DNA from: Moringa oleifera
Taxonomy: Eukaryota > Streptophyta > Magnoliopsida > Brassicales > Moringaceae
Direction: 5' to 3'
Assembly: GCA_021397835.1 (NCBI GenBank)
Contig: JAJFZO010000747.1
Location: 64,501-128,500 of the forward strand
Length of the DNA stretch: 64,000 nucleotides
Positions 63,997 to 64,000 of the stretch are shown here, one piece after another. How positions within the stretch are numbered: position 1 is the first letter of the stretch; every line of letters begins with the position of its first letter. The position numbers and the translations under genes are program-made. The notes beneath the pieces were generated by a model. That model was not told the origin of the DNA, made no database searches, and worked only from the letters and a program-made list of their open reading frames with translations.

Positions 63997-64000
63997 ATTG

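Larger units (their letters stand above)
61950..64000. repeat. Diverged duplication, copy 2 (blocks X' and Y'), with inserted DNA
   Basis: X' at about 61950-62210 and Y' at about 63740-64000 match X and Y but are about 1 kb further apart than in copy 1. The added DNA includes the promoter-like region near 63.15-63.35 kb. The window ends inside or at the edge of Y'. Confidence 0.7.

Overview
The window is nuclear DNA of a flowering plant, most likely a dicot. The evidence is intron-rich genes with GT-AG introns, AT-rich intergenic DNA, plant-only families (NPH3, REM-type B3, AP2/ERF-CRF, LRR receptor kinases of subfamilies III and VIII), site II (TGGGCC/T) and telo-box promoter motifs, and decayed Ty3/gypsy and Ty1/copia sequences. 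Species cannot be told from sequence alone. Exon models were built by hand from reading frame, splice sites and remembered family sequences. All complete models close in frame.

Layout. 1-0.7 kb: last exon of an unidentified coiled-coil protein (+). 2.4-5.8 kb: STAR/quaking-like KH RNA-binding protein (+). 6.6-7.8 kb: QCR8 subunit of mitochondrial complex III (+). 8.3-14.8 kb: tandem duplication of a B3 (REM-type) gene; the first copy is intact and the second is a pseudogene. 15.4-17.4 kb: ribosomal protein L10 (-). 17.6-18.4 kb: very AT-rich repeat, possibly a MITE. 18.9-27.4 kb: 20-exon LRR-VIII receptor kinase (-). 29.9-33.5 kb: rearranged retrotransposon debris (gag on -, integrase and chromodomain on +, one LTR, a copia RT scrap, and an inverted/direct repeat cluster). 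34.7-37.0 kb: RPT2-like NPH3 phototropism gene (+). 38.5-41.6 kb: proteasome ATPase RPT3 (+). 46.6-49.1 kb: LRR-III probable inactive receptor kinase (+). 49.9-50.8 kb: NHL/LEA-2 membrane protein (+). 52.0-54.9 kb: E2 ubiquitin-conjugating enzyme (+). 57.6-58.5 kb: CRF-type ERF transcription factor (+). 58.5-64.0 kb: mostly non-coding, with a diverged duplication that includes a possible unrecognised coding exon (-).

The genes do not form one pathway; this is an ordinary gene-rich stretch. Housekeeping genes (QCR8, RPL10, RPT3) share site II promoter motifs. RPT3 next to the At5g58300-type kinase repeats the Arabidopsis At5g58290/At5g58300 order. No clear new biological system was found. The best candidates for a second look are the paired conserved exon near 61.3/63.9 kb, the decaying B3 copy with its kept promoter, and the head-to-head retroelement junction at about 30.25 kb.
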